From Psychrobacter sp. (lineage in GTDB: Bacteria; Pseudomonadota; Gammaproteobacteria; Pseudomonadales; Moraxellaceae), in contig JARIDJ010000014.1 of NCBI GenBank assembly GCA_029267175.1, forward strand, positions 1 to 44,661: a DNA stretch of 44,661 nucleotides. The letters run 5' to 3'. Position 1 is the first letter of the stretch. Each line of letters starts with the position of its first letter. Below the pieces are notes generated by a model. That model was not told the origin of the DNA. It saw only the letters and a program-made list of their open reading frames with translations, and searched no databases. Shown piece by piece: positions 23,701 through 32,090 of this stretch. The position numbers and the translations under genes were made by a program.

Positions 23701-24264
23701 TGCGATACGATAACGCGCTAAATACAGCGGCTCATTATCCATATCAATAAACAGCCATAGCTGTTGACCCTCAAAATCTCCTAAGCTTAAGCCATAAGCA
23801 GTACCAATAGCAGTCGATTGCTCCATAATAAAGCTTTGATTGCTATCAATCAGCGGCCACTCTTCTTCTACACCATAGCCCACAGTAGCTAACACTTGAT
23901 TGCTATCATTGATAATAGCTATGCGCTGTACATGTTGCTCAGATTGTATATTGTTTAGCTTATCCTGTATGGCTGCCAGCATGGCTTGAGTTTCTTTGGA
24001 CACAGTCTCATTAGCCGCTGAGGTAGAAGGCGGCTCAAGTAGTGCAGGAGCAATCTCAGCAATGGTAGGTTTATAACGAATTAACACCGCTTCTGCTAAA
24101 GCCTGTTGCTCAGAGTTTGAGGCGCGCATAGTCTCATAAAATACCAAAATGCCACCGACCGCGGCCAAGATACAAATCGGCAAAAACACCAACAAGATCA
24201 ATTGACCATAAGCGCTACTAGTATCAAAGCGTTTTTTGTATGCCATGCTAAGGGTAAACTCCAA
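20767..24264 (-). CDS. gacS: Hybrid sensor histidine kinase GacS/BarA
   Basis: Tripartite hybrid kinase of up to 1165 aa. There are two membrane helices (about 20-44 and 187-208) around a periplasmic segment, then a HAMP-like linker (YAKRWIAPIYELRLQLQ). The HisKA domain has SHELRTPLN with phospho-His near residue 313, followed by a HATPase domain (LTNIVGNAIKF, DSGKGIS, GGTGLGL), a receiver with phospho-Asp in IFMDIQMP, and a C-terminal HPt with HRILGASRYTG. In relatives it phosphorylates GacA/UvrY, which drives CsrA-sequestering small RNAs. Odd points are about 50 extra residues inside the receiver before the phospho-Asp strand, and a long Asn/Ser/Lys/Asp-rich linker to the HPt. The first possible start is TTG; ATG at 24246, with GGAG 12 bases upstream, is more likely. 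Confidence 0.93.
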   Translation of the reverse strand: MEFTLSMAYKKRFDTSSAYGQLILLVFLPICILAAVGGILVFYETMRASNSEQQALAEAVLIRYKPTIAEIAPALLEPPSTSAANETVSKETQAMLAAIQDKLNNIQSEQHVQRIAIINDSNQVLATVGYGVEEEWPLIDSNQSFIMEQSTAIGTAYGLSLGDFEGQQLWLFIDMDNEPLYLARYRIAMALAITGLLTILILLLSLNIYAKRWIAPIYELRLQLQRTTVDNLYKPILTESNGELNLLQQDLVRTLRRLHSSFQELKNHAEQTEDDLRLAFDEMEMQNISIRNARDAAISTSQAKSAFLANISHELRTPLNSIDGFINLLARHGELNSEQDLYVQTIRKSSAHLLALVNDVLDFSKIEAGKLVLDRHEFDLYSTIYDVVDMLSPVSAEKGLRMAVLFYNDVPMQIVGDALRLKQVLTNIVGNAIKFTDNGDVVVRVSLDDYQDDYLMISVQDSGKGISETDQKMLFQSFSQGDPSITRQYGGTGLGLVISKQLTRLMGGDIGFYDNAQENIANKGATFWFRMPTHVNVLEAAGGHTIPLPVLAPLASASDEFHMLVWINHTASLQVLKASLQNLPIKLTQANSLPGVLESLKEQDNYWDWVIVDNDNQNDMMALLKQIRLHYQGKLAVFGYQVAADQALLTRYHANILYEPLDKRQLYAMLDTQSKKQLVQVQEPRWQGVTVLAVDDHLPNLLVLDALLSELGIHVITANSGFEAIELISKQQAKNAKTKPLPQSLSTKTQRSKAEARSQVTNATPALMNTESTVSDSVRPSHDNIDLIFMDIQMPRMSGREATEQIRKIEAADSHIPIIALTAHGLSDERDKLIASGIDDYVGKPISQPQLLQVLQKWLGRSNTVPHLDTRMSATENDQSKEDAINRTSINNVSTNLNDKASKNASFTDLTPYNADAHPLSINQNHNSSSKNSKTTSKQNDKKVLRPLSLKKIRDNYLRDNSPDALRDNLRDKQSMENYGRHNDQAHYRYLDQRNLSQTALEPSTTAQSPATEQQLLKIEHQAAINTTEVSEILDWQDALTRSANKPDLAAKLIIMMLDTIADEKEALLQAWQARDRYMLAQIAHRILGASRYTGVPQLRLASQNLEDKCLLNVQHTTPAQFAMLKPYYEDLMTALNNLQNLDLSPYSQLNYHRLSENDMNWKMI

Positions 24265-24617
24265 TGGTGATTTATCGCTTGGGCTATCAGCAAGCAGACC
24301 AATTCGTACTTAATATTTAAGTGTGGGCAGTTGCTGTACAGCTTATTTTAACAGTATTCTTAGTGCCGCTGTTACTGATTGCCTATAAGTAACAGCGGCA
24401 TTAGTTAATTCACTTTTTAATAAAACTAGCATTTAGCAAAACTAGCACTTGATGCACTAAGCGCAGCTAAAAACAAAATGATATAATAAAGCCAATTTTT
24501 ATCAGCGCGCGCCGTTGCTCGCAAATCAGTCAAAACCTATTAGACCTATAATAGCTAACAAAGCAATAGCGTAAAGCTGAATATCACCTTTAATTATCAT
24601 TAATAATAGGATGTCCT
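24265..24617. other. Divergent gacS/cysM intergenic region
   Basis: About 353 bp. It contains a perfect 13-bp inverted repeat at 24364-24400 and a 10-mer AAAACTAGCA repeated at 24422 and 24438 (16-bp period). It must hold both divergent promoters. The cysM ribosome-binding site AGGA is just before 24618. No small gene is credible here. Confidence 0.6.
24364..24400. repeat. Perfect 13-bp inverted repeat
   Basis: TGCCGCTGTTACT (24364-24376) and AGTAACAGCGGCA (24388-24400) with an 11-nt loop. The GC-rich stem lacks a T-run on either strand, so it is not a standard terminator. It sits about 100 bp upstream of gacS and 218 bp upstream of cysM. Confidence 0.85.
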
Positions 24618-25571
24618 ATGTCGTCTACTGCCAACTTTATTAATCAAGTCGCCCAACTTGCCGATTGCGTAGGTCAGACGCCATTAGTTCAATTACAGCG
24701 TTTGCCTGAGCAAGAAGGTATCAATAATGGCGCGCAGCTATTAGCCAAGCTTGAAGGCAATAATCCTGCCGGCTCGGTTAAAGATCGCCCAGCCTTTAAT
24801 ATGATATATCAAGCCGAACAGCGCGGTGATATCACCCCAGGTGACACCTTAATTGAGGCGACCAGTGGCAATACCGGTATCGCTTTAGCTATGGTTGCCG
24901 CCATGCGTGGCTATCCGATTACGCTATTGATGCCGACCAACTCCACTCAAGAGCGTAAAGATGCGATGACCGCTTATGGGGCGACGTTGATTGAAGTCGA
25001 TGAAGGCATGGAGGCTGCACGTGATATGGCGCTGCAAATGCAAGCCGATGGCAAAGGCATAGTATTAGACCAATTCAATAATCCTGATAACAAACAAGCT
25101 CATTACCTCACTACTGGCCCTGAGCTTTGGCAGCAAACTGGCGGTAAAATTACTCATTTTATCAGCTCTATGGGTACTACCGGTACGATCACTGGCGTTA
25201 GTCAATACTTAAAAGAGCAGAATCCGTCGGTGCAAATTATCGGCCTGCAACCTGATGAAGAAGCTTCAATTGCTGGTATTCGCCGCTGGCCTGCCGCTTA
25301 TATGCCTGGTATTTATGAAGCCGATTTAGTTGATGAGATCATGGACATCGACCAGCATACGGCTGAGATTTATATGCGTAAACTAGCAAAAACAGAAGGT
25401 ATCTTTGCTGGGGTGTCCTCCGGTGCAGCCGCTTGGGCGGCTATGCAAATCGCCAAAGCCAATCCGCAAGCAGTGATTGCCTTTATCGTCTGTGATCGCG
25501 GCGATCGTTACTTATCGACAGGGCTGTATAATGTTGACGACAATAATGTTGATAATAGCGCCGCCGTTTAA
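24618..25571 (+). CDS. cysM: Cysteine synthase B (O-acetylserine/thiosulfate sulfhydrylase)
   Basis: PLP-dependent enzyme of 317 aa making cysteine from O-acetylserine and sulfide, or S-sulfocysteine from thiosulfate. The PLP lysine is in GNNPAGSVKDRPA, the phosphate-binding and substrate loop is EATSGNTGIALA, and GTTGTITGVSQYL is the second glycine loop. The R-R-W-P sequence in IAGIRRWPAAYMPGIY and the short length point to CysM rather than CysK. It is divergent from gacS and begins the cysM-exonuclease-rlmD-relA series known from Pseudomonas and relatives; an AGGA site precedes the ATG. Confidence 0.95.
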   Translation: MSSTANFINQVAQLADCVGQTPLVQLQRLPEQEGINNGAQLLAKLEGNNPAGSVKDRPAFNMIYQAEQRGDITPGDTLIEATSGNTGIALAMVAAMRGYPITLLMPTNSTQERKDAMTAYGATLIEVDEGMEAARDMALQMQADGKGIVLDQFNNPDNKQAHYLTTGPELWQQTGGKITHFISSMGTTGTITGVSQYLKEQNPSVQIIGLQPDEEASIAGIRRWPAAYMPGIYEADLVDEIMDIDQHTAEIYMRKLAKTEGIFAGVSSGAAAWAAMQIAKANPQAVIAFIVCDRGDRYLSTGLYNVDDNNVDNSAAV

Positions 25572-25635
25572 GCTATAAGCGCAGACTATAAATACAAATT
25601 ATAAGTACAAGTTATAAGCAAAATCAGGACTATTT

Positions 25636-26454
25636 ATGAGCCAAGCCCTACCTACTAATCCCGTTTTGGTTTTCGACATTGAGACCATCGCTGATACCCA
25701 GGCGGCTCGGCGCATTTATCCGCAATTAGCTAATCTCAACGACGCTGATACTTTATGCGCGCTAACCGCTATTCGTACGCAGGAAGCTGGCCACGACTTT
25801 ATGCGTTTGCCTCTACAGCGTATCGTTTGTATCTCCGCCTTATATATCAAAGACGGGCAATTTTCTTTGTTTTCATTGAGCGCTGATAAATTTAGTGAAG
25901 AACAGATTCTTGCTAAGTTTTTTCGCGCCTTTAACGATGTAGAAAAGCTGCCACAGCTAATTAGCTGGAACGGTTCAGGCTTTGATATTCCAGTACTGAT
26001 TTATCGGGCTATGCAATATGATTTGACCGCGCCTTGGTTATTTGAAGAAGGCGAGCGTATCAAAAATATGCGCTTTAATAATTACGTCAATCGCTTTCAG
26101 ACCCGCCATTTAGATCTGATGGATCGATTCAGTCAGTATGGGGCTAGTCGCCGCGAAGCGATAGATGTGGTGGCTAGTCTCTATGGACTGCCTGGCAAGA
26201 CGGACGTCGATGGCAGTATGGTCGGACAGCTGGTCAGCGATGAGGAGTGGCAGACGCTATCGATATATTGTGAGTCTGATGTGCTGAACACTTGGCTCAT
26301 CTATCTGCGCTGGCTGCGGCTAACCGGACAGCTGTCCTCAGCAGGATTTGTAGACTGGCAGCAGCAAAGCCGTGATTATTTAGCTAACCTTACCCAAGCT
26401 GATGGTAGCGTGCGTCACCAGGCTTTTCTTACAGACTGGTCAACAAACCTCTAA
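25636..26454 (+). CDS. Predicted PolB-like 3'-5' exonuclease
   Basis: DnaQ-fold nuclease of 272 aa similar to the exonuclease domain of B-family DNA polymerases. The ExoI motif is VFDIETIAD (Asp and Glu metal ligands), ExoII lies in SWNGSGFDIPVL and ExoIII in YCESDVLNTWLIYLRW. The set fits the family of stand-alone PolB-exonuclease-like proteins found in many proteobacteria. The role is presumed DNA or RNA end trimming; nothing more is visible. It lies 64 bp after cysM and 82 bp before rlmD, on the same strand, so it is probably in one operon. Confidence 0.88.
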   Translation: MSQALPTNPVLVFDIETIADTQAARRIYPQLANLNDADTLCALTAIRTQEAGHDFMRLPLQRIVCISALYIKDGQFSLFSLSADKFSEEQILAKFFRAFNDVEKLPQLISWNGSGFDIPVLIYRAMQYDLTAPWLFEEGERIKNMRFNNYVNRFQTRHLDLMDRFSQYGASRREAIDVVASLYGLPGKTDVDGSMVGQLVSDEEWQTLSIYCESDVLNTWLIYLRWLRLTGQLSSAGFVDWQQQSRDYLANLTQADGSVRHQAFLTDWSTNL

Positions 26455-26536
26455 TCGAGCTTCTATCAGCTTAAATTTATAGTCTAATTTTATTCTCATT
26501 ACTTACAACTTTACTTTTTATTGCTAAGGCAGGTTT

Positions 26537-28141
26537 ATGCAACCCACCCCACACCAAAACGCTGAAAACAATGATCAAAATGATGCTCAAAATGACGTTC
26601 AAAACACCGCTAAAAGTACTGATATTAAGGATCAGGCCCACTTGCATCAAGCTCAAGACAACCAAGGTATTATTACTCCGCCTAACAAAAAAAAATCCAA
26701 ACCTTCCTCAAAAACGCGTCGTCGTCTAAAGGATGCAGAGCCTCTACCCTTCACTATTGATCGCTTATCGCATGATGGCCGCGGCGTTGCAATCTACGGC
26801 AATGGGTTTGATGCCAAAGCGGGTCATGCTGAGGACAAACATGGCAAAAAAGTATTCGTAAGCTTTGCGCTACCCGGTGAGAGTGCTTTAGTGAAGCTGA
26901 CTAATAGTCGCGCCAGCTTTGAGGAGGGCGACGCCATAGAGATTACTGCCAATCCAAATCCAGAACGTGCGGTACCGCCTTGCCCGCATTTTGACGTTTG
27001 CGGCGGCTGTAACTTACAACACTGGCAGCCTGACGCACAGATTCATTTTAAGCAATCAGTATTGGCTGAAATGCTCGTTCATCAAGCTGATGTACAGCCT
27101 GATCATTGGCTTGACCCTGTGGTTGGCGATCGCTTAGGTTATCGTACCAAGGCGCGTCTTGGCGTACGTTATGTTGCCAAAAAAGAAACGGCATTGGTAG
27201 GTTTTCGTGAGCGCTCAAGCAATTTTTTAGCCGAGCTTAATGAGTGTCATATTTTGGATCCGCGTATTGGTTTTGAGATTGAGAACCTAAAAGCGCTAAT
27301 TAGTACGCTTGAGAGCCGAGATAAAATCGCTCAGCTTGAGCTAGCGATGGGTGAGTATATTGCTGAGCTACCTGATGGCAAACAGCCAGTTGCGCTAATT
27401 GTACGTCATTTGGCTCCTTTATCAGATAGTGATGTCGACACTCTCAAAGCTTTTTTTGCGGCGCGCAGTTGGCAGCTTTATCTACAATCAAAAGGCGCTG
27501 ATAGTATTGAGCGCATCGCTCTAACTAGCGACGATGATATGAGCGAGCAGTTTGGCCGCTTGTATTATCAATTGCCTGAGTACGACTTAACTTTTGAATT
27601 TATTCCGACCGACTTTACTCAAGTCAATCTCTCAGTAAACAGACAAATGACTAAGCTGGCTTGTGAGCTTTTGGATCTCAAAGCAGGCGAGCGAGTATTA
27701 GATTTATTTAGTGGTTTAGGTAATTTTAGCTTACCGTTAGCGCGCTTGGTAGGCGAATCTGGCAAAGTGATTGGCGTAGAAGGTAGCGAAGAGATGACTT
27801 TACGCGCTGCTACTAATGCTCGCCGTAATGGCCTTGATAATACTGAGTTTTATAGTCAAGACTTGACGCAAGATTGCACCGATCAGCCGTGGGCCAATCA
27901 AGGTTTTGACGCGCTACTTATTGATCCGCCGCGCTCTGGCGCTTGGGAGATTATGCAATATTTGCCTAAATTCAATGCTAAGCGGATTGTCTATGTCTCT
28001 TGTAATCCTGCGACGCTGGCTCGTGATACCAAGGCTCTACTTGAGCAAGGTTATCGCTTAACCCATGCTGGGGTGATGGATATGTTCTGTCACACCGGTC
28101 ACGTTGAATCTATCGCTAGGTTTGAGAAAGTTGCTTGTTAA
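26537..28141 (+). CDS. rlmD: 23S rRNA (uracil-1939-C5)-methyltransferase RlmD
   Basis: SAM-dependent RNA methyltransferase of 534 aa. After about 70 residues of polar Gln/Asn/Asp-rich extension comes a TRAM domain ([19 protein letters not shown]). Iron-sulfur cysteines lie in [15 protein letters not shown] (C149, C155, C158) with a further Cys in NECHILD. The methyltransferase domain has [16 protein letters not shown] (SAM), [10 protein letters not shown] and the catalytic Cys in [13 protein letters not shown]. coli RlmD has 433 aa, so the N-terminal extension and an insertion make this one longer. The start has an AGG site 5-6 bases upstream, so the extension appears translated. Confidence 0.96.
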   Translation: MQPTPHQNAENNDQNDAQNDVQNTAKSTDIKDQAHLHQAQDNQGIITPPNKKKSKPSSKTRRRLKDAEPLPFTIDRLSHDGRGVAIYGNGFDAKAGHAEDKHGKKVFVSFALPGESALVKLTNSRASFEEGDAIEITANPNPERAVPPCPHFDVCGGCNLQHWQPDAQIHFKQSVLAEMLVHQADVQPDHWLDPVVGDRLGYRTKARLGVRYVAKKETALVGFRERSSNFLAELNECHILDPRIGFEIENLKALISTLESRDKIAQLELAMGEYIAELPDGKQPVALIVRHLAPLSDSDVDTLKAFFAARSWQLYLQSKGADSIERIALTSDDDMSEQFGRLYYQLPEYDLTFEFIPTDFTQVNLSVNRQMTKLACELLDLKAGERVLDLFSGLGNFSLPLARLVGESGKVIGVEGSEEMTLRAATNARRNGLDNTEFYSQDLTQDCTDQPWANQGFDALLIDPPRSGAWEIMQYLPKFNAKRIVYVSCNPATLARDTKALLEQGYRLTHAGVMDMFCHTGHVESIARFEKVAC

Positions 28142-28478
28142 AAGTGGTTTTTTAATAATCACTAGTATTTAGTCATTTTTATCCTTGTTGTTTAGGCATT
28201 ATTATTACAGAGCTTATCTTGAGTTATAGTCGCAAGTTGCGATAATAATTATAGGAGCGGTTATAAGTCTATCAGCCATTATTAGTTAGTTATCAAAGCT
28301 CAATAGTGGCTTTGAGACTACTAGCTCATTATAAAAGGGTGCTATAGACTTTGCTCAAAAACAGCTGCTAGCACCATTAGCAGCTGTCTTAATTTAGGTT
28401 TTAAATTCACGGCTCGTTGTCTCAAGTTAGATAAATTAGCCGTTGCATAATCTCTGTAATAGCTAAAAGGAGCCAGCT
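28142..28478. other. Intergenic region between rlmD and relA with hairpins
   Basis: About 337 bp. It contains CAAAGC / GCTTTG, TCGCAA / TTGCGA and, closest to relA, a perfect 10-bp hairpin at 28361-28387. No credible small gene. The relA ribosome-binding site AAGGAG lies just before the ATG. The region likely contains a relA promoter; no -35/-10 pair was clear enough to call. Confidence 0.55.
28361..28387. repeat. Perfect 10-bp hairpin upstream of relA
   Basis: ACAGCTGCTA and TAGCAGCTGT are separated by GCACCAT. The sequence after it (CTTAATTT) is only weakly T-rich. It ends 91 bp before relA. It could terminate the cysM-rlmD transcript or form a structure in a relA leader. Confidence 0.75.
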
Positions 28479-31019
28479 ATGGTCAAGATTCGAGAAGGAT
28501 TACCATTAGTAGATGGTCAAACCACTAAAGAGGACAGCGCGACCTTGGCAGCACAATTGGTTGCTAGTCAGCGCTCTCATCAATCTGCCAATAGTTACGC
28601 GCAAATTCCTTTCGATATCAAGCAGCAGTTAGCTACCCATAAGTTGCACACTACTTTTGATCGCTCAGAAGCTCTAGCCTATCATAATCATGACCCAAAA
28701 CTGGCTAATAAAGCGCTCGATGACTCTTTATTTGGCGACTCCGAGACGCTAAGCGATACGATTGACTTAGATCAAGCCAATATTGATGTGCCCACTTGGC
28801 TGAATAATGTCGCGGATCGTATAGGCCAAGACTCAGTGCCAAACCTAGCAGCGGCCTGTGAGTTTATTCGTAGCCGGATGAATACTAGCGAATCTGAGCG
28901 CTCAGGTGCTTATGTCACTGGCATTGGTATGAGCGACATTCTAACTTATCTTTATCAAGATGAAGACGCGCTAGTAGCGGCCATGCTCTATCGTAGCGCG
29001 CGTAAATCCCTAATCTCTATGGAGGAGATCGAACAAAACTTTGGCGCTGATATTCGCACTTTAGTCAAAGACGCTTTGGCTATGGGTAAGTTGTCTGCCA
29101 TTATTGAGAGCAATAAGCGCCTAGAAGATCACTTTATAAATAAGCAGCAAGACCAGCTATCAAATATCTACAGCATGCTCATCTCAGTGACTAACGATGT
29201 ACGGGTAGTACTGATCAAGCTTGCTGAGCGTACTTTTGCTATGCGCGAGCTATCTTTTTCTAATACCGATCGTCAGCAGCGCGTTGCCCGTGAAGTCATG
29301 ACTATCTACGCTCCGCTCGCTCATCGCTTAGGCATCGCACAGCTCAAGTGGGAGCTTGAAGATTTGGCTTTTCGTTATCTTGCGCCTGAGCGTTACAAGG
29401 AGATTGCCAAGCTATTAGCTGAGAAGCGTAGCGAGCGTGAGGATTATATTCAGCGCGTAGAAAACCAGCTTACCCAAGCTTTGATCGATGCTGATATCGT
29501 GGGCGAGGTCTCAGGCCGGGTCAAACATATCTATTCTATTTATCGCAAAATGAAGCTCAAAGGTTTATCTTTTGACCAACTTTATGATATCCGTGCGCTA
29601 CGCGTATTGGTCCACGACCCTGCTGATTGCTACCACGTATTGGGACTGGTTCACGGCTTATGGCGCTATATCCCTGAACAGTTTGATGACTATATTACCA
29701 ACCCTAAGCCAAACGGCTATCGCTCTTTACATACCGCTGTTATTGCTGAGAATAAATCGCTTGAAGTGCAGATTCGTACCCATGAGATGCACTTTGAAGC
29801 AGAGCTTGGTATGTGCGCGCACGTCAACTATAAAGAGGGTTTAAAAAATAAAAAAGATAATTATCTTACTCAAAGAATAAGCTCATTACGTCATTTATTA
29901 TCGATCAATAATGAGGCGCGCAATCAAGCTCATGATGATACATATTACGATGGTAGTGACAATAATGAATTTGAAGAAGACGAACAAGCCATCGACTTTG
30001 ATGAGCTGGAGCGTATCTACATATTTAGTCGTGACGGCGATATTATAGAGCTGCCAAAAGGCGCAACGGTGCTTGATTTTGCTTATTATGTACATACCCA
30101 AGTCGGTAATCGCGCCCAAGCGGCTCGGGTCAATCAGCGCTATGTCCCACTCACCTATCAGCTCAAAACTGGCGAACAGGTAGAGATTATCACCAAGTCC
30201 TCGCGCGAGCCGAATCGCGACTGGCTAGTGGCCTCGCTAGGCTATATTCATACTAGCCGCGCTCGCTCCAAGCTTCGCCAGTGGTTCAATAAACAAGATC
30301 GTGATAAGAATATTGAGATCGGAAGACACATGCTGAGTCGTGAGCTTGAGCGCTTATCGGTGCATCCTAATAGTATCGATCTAAATGACTATCTTCAGTT
30401 TTTCCATGTCAATACCGCAGATGATATCATTGTCGGTTTGGTTACCGGTGAGATTGGTCTCAATCAGCTAACTGGCCATATCTCTAGACAGCTACGTTTA
30501 GAGCCTGAGCGCGAAAAAGAAGAGTTTGTTCCTAGCATTGATCCCAAATCAACTGGCAAAGCTGATGCCTATAAGATTTATATAGAAGGTTTGGATAATA
30601 TTGAGATCAATCTTGCCGGCTGCTGTCACCCTATCCAAGGTGAGCCTGTTTCAGGATATATTACTTTGTCACGCGGCGTCAGTATTCATAATCGCGGCTG
30701 TCCTGAATATCAGCGGCTAATAGAGCGTGAGCCTGAGCGTGCTATCAGTGCCACTTGGAAATCAAAAGCTGGACGTTATCAGCCCGTAGATATTCATATT
30801 GAAGCCTATGATCGGCGCGGTTTATTAAGAGATTTGACACAAGTTATCGATAAAGAAAACGTCAATATTCGTCAAGTCGACACGCTAAGTAATGATGACA
30901 ATATTGCTTTATTAAAATTCCATGTCGAAGTCGCTGGACTGGCTCATTTATCAAAATTATTGGCTAAACTTGAACAGCAGCCAGGGATACTACATGCGCG
31001 CCGAGCGGCTGCGCCTTAA
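28479..31019 (+). CDS. relA: Ribosome-dependent (p)ppGpp synthetase RelA
   Basis: Stringent-response enzyme of 846 aa. The N-terminal pseudo-hydrolase domain lacks the HD pair (reads AAMLYRSARKS), so it is a monofunctional RelA rather than SpoT/Rel. The synthetase domain has GRVKHIYSIYRKM, RALRVLVHDPADCYHVLG, TNPKPNGYRSLHTAV and LEVQIRTHEMHFEAELG. Then come TGS (IYIFSRDGDIIELPKGATVL), the zinc-finger region (AGCCHPIQGEPVSGY) and a C-terminal ACT/RRM domain. The family's EXDD motif reads QFDD here (residues 401-404, in IPEQFDDYI), with a Glu one position earlier. It has a strong AAGGAG site. It closes the gacS/cysM/rlmD/relA neighbourhood. Confidence 0.96.
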   Translation: MVKIREGLPLVDGQTTKEDSATLAAQLVASQRSHQSANSYAQIPFDIKQQLATHKLHTTFDRSEALAYHNHDPKLANKALDDSLFGDSETLSDTIDLDQANIDVPTWLNNVADRIGQDSVPNLAAACEFIRSRMNTSESERSGAYVTGIGMSDILTYLYQDEDALVAAMLYRSARKSLISMEEIEQNFGADIRTLVKDALAMGKLSAIIESNKRLEDHFINKQQDQLSNIYSMLISVTNDVRVVLIKLAERTFAMRELSFSNTDRQQRVAREVMTIYAPLAHRLGIAQLKWELEDLAFRYLAPERYKEIAKLLAEKRSEREDYIQRVENQLTQALIDADIVGEVSGRVKHIYSIYRKMKLKGLSFDQLYDIRALRVLVHDPADCYHVLGLVHGLWRYIPEQFDDYITNPKPNGYRSLHTAVIAENKSLEVQIRTHEMHFEAELGMCAHVNYKEGLKNKKDNYLTQRISSLRHLLSINNEARNQAHDDTYYDGSDNNEFEEDEQAIDFDELERIYIFSRDGDIIELPKGATVLDFAYYVHTQVGNRAQAARVNQRYVPLTYQLKTGEQVEIITKSSREPNRDWLVASLGYIHTSRARSKLRQWFNKQDRDKNIEIGRHMLSRELERLSVHPNSIDLNDYLQFFHVNTADDIIVGLVTGEIGLNQLTGHISRQLRLEPEREKEEFVPSIDPKSTGKADAYKIYIEGLDNIEINLAGCCHPIQGEPVSGYITLSRGVSIHNRGCPEYQRLIEREPERAISATWKSKAGRYQPVDIHIEAYDRRGLLRDLTQVIDKENVNIRQVDTLSNDDNIALLKFHVEVAGLAHLSKLLAKLEQQPGILHARRAAAP

Positions 31020-31067
31020 ATTATTGCCTATTCATAATCCCTATTAAAGGTCACTTTGTAAACTACT

Positions 31068-31979
31068 ATGCCTGAATTACCTGAAGTCGAAACCACCAAA
31101 TCCAGCCTTGCGCCTTTACTTAATCAGACGATAACCGCTGTAGAGGTGTTTCAGCCCAAACTACGTTGGCCGATGCCTGATGACTTAAGCTCTTTAGTAG
31201 GCTACTCTCTTAAAAAGGTTGAGCGCCGAGCTAAGTATTTAATTTTAAGCTTTTTACCTACATCAAAGGTATCTGCTCCTACAAAAGACGACGCTAGTAA
31301 TAACCTCAAATTACGACAGCTCATTATACATTTAGGCATGTCAGGGAGCTTACAGCAGCATCCATATGGTACAGACAAACGCAAGCATGACCATTTAATA
31401 CTGACATTTAGTCGTGATGGCGGCGACTATACTCAACTGCATTATCATGATCCAAGACGCTTTGGCGCAGTACTTTGGTACGATGATTACAAAAGTAAGC
31501 TATTAGATCATTTAGGACTAGAGCCTTTATCCACCGAGTTTGATGCTGATTACTTATATCATTTTATTCAGCGCCTTAGTCATGATAATAATGCAAACGT
31601 CAACAAAAAACCTATCGCTCGCCCTATCAAATCCGTGATTATGGAGCAGCAAGTAGTGGTTGGCGTCGGTAATATCTACGCCGCTGAGAGCTTGTATTTA
31701 TCCGCTATTCATCCTGCTACTCCTGCCAATAGCTTATCTTATCAGCAGATAGCAACGTTAGTGGAGCATATAAAAGCCACCTTAGAGAGATCTATTACTC
31801 TTGGCGGCTCGACCTTGCGCGACTTTACCGTCGCTAGCGGACAGACCGGTTATTTCCAGCAAACGCTCAATGTCTATGGCAGACAAGGCGAGGACTGCCC
31901 TTCTTGTGCTACCCCTTTAGATAATATCAAGCTAAACGGACGCGCTAGTGTTTTTTGTCCTAATTGCCAACCTCTATAA
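31068..31979 (+). CDS. mutM: Formamidopyrimidine-DNA glycosylase (Fpg/MutM)
   Basis: Base-excision glycosylase and AP lyase for 8-oxoguanine, 303 aa. The catalytic N-terminus MPELPEVET supplies Pro1 (after Met removal) and Glu2. The conserved Lys is in RRAKYLIL, the helix-two-turn-helix region is VGVGNIYAAESLY, and the C-terminal zinc finger has CPSC and CPNC. It is about 34 residues longer than E. coli MutM, chiefly through a polar insertion (SAPTKDDASNN) after the Lys strand and another near NNANVNKKP. It lies 48 bp after relA and may be co-transcribed. Confidence 0.97.
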   Translation: MPELPEVETTKSSLAPLLNQTITAVEVFQPKLRWPMPDDLSSLVGYSLKKVERRAKYLILSFLPTSKVSAPTKDDASNNLKLRQLIIHLGMSGSLQQHPYGTDKRKHDHLILTFSRDGGDYTQLHYHDPRRFGAVLWYDDYKSKLLDHLGLEPLSTEFDADYLYHFIQRLSHDNNANVNKKPIARPIKSVIMEQQVVVGVGNIYAAESLYLSAIHPATPANSLSYQQIATLVEHIKATLERSITLGGSTLRDFTVASGQTGYFQQTLNVYGRQGEDCPSCATPLDNIKLNGRASVFCPNCQPL

Positions 31980-32090
31980 ATTTTTTAGCTCATGGTCTTA
32001 GCTTATTAATTTATATTGCTTATCGCTCAACATCTTGGTTTAATAGTAATTACATTTATCATATCTCCCTACCCGTTTTAGGATTTCGTC

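Noticed and set aside
24422..24447. Direct repeat AAAACTAGCA (two copies, 16-bp period) as a CRISPR-like or regulatory array
   Set aside because: Only two copies of 10 bases in AT-rich DNA; no spacer-repeat structure and no cas genes anywhere in the window.
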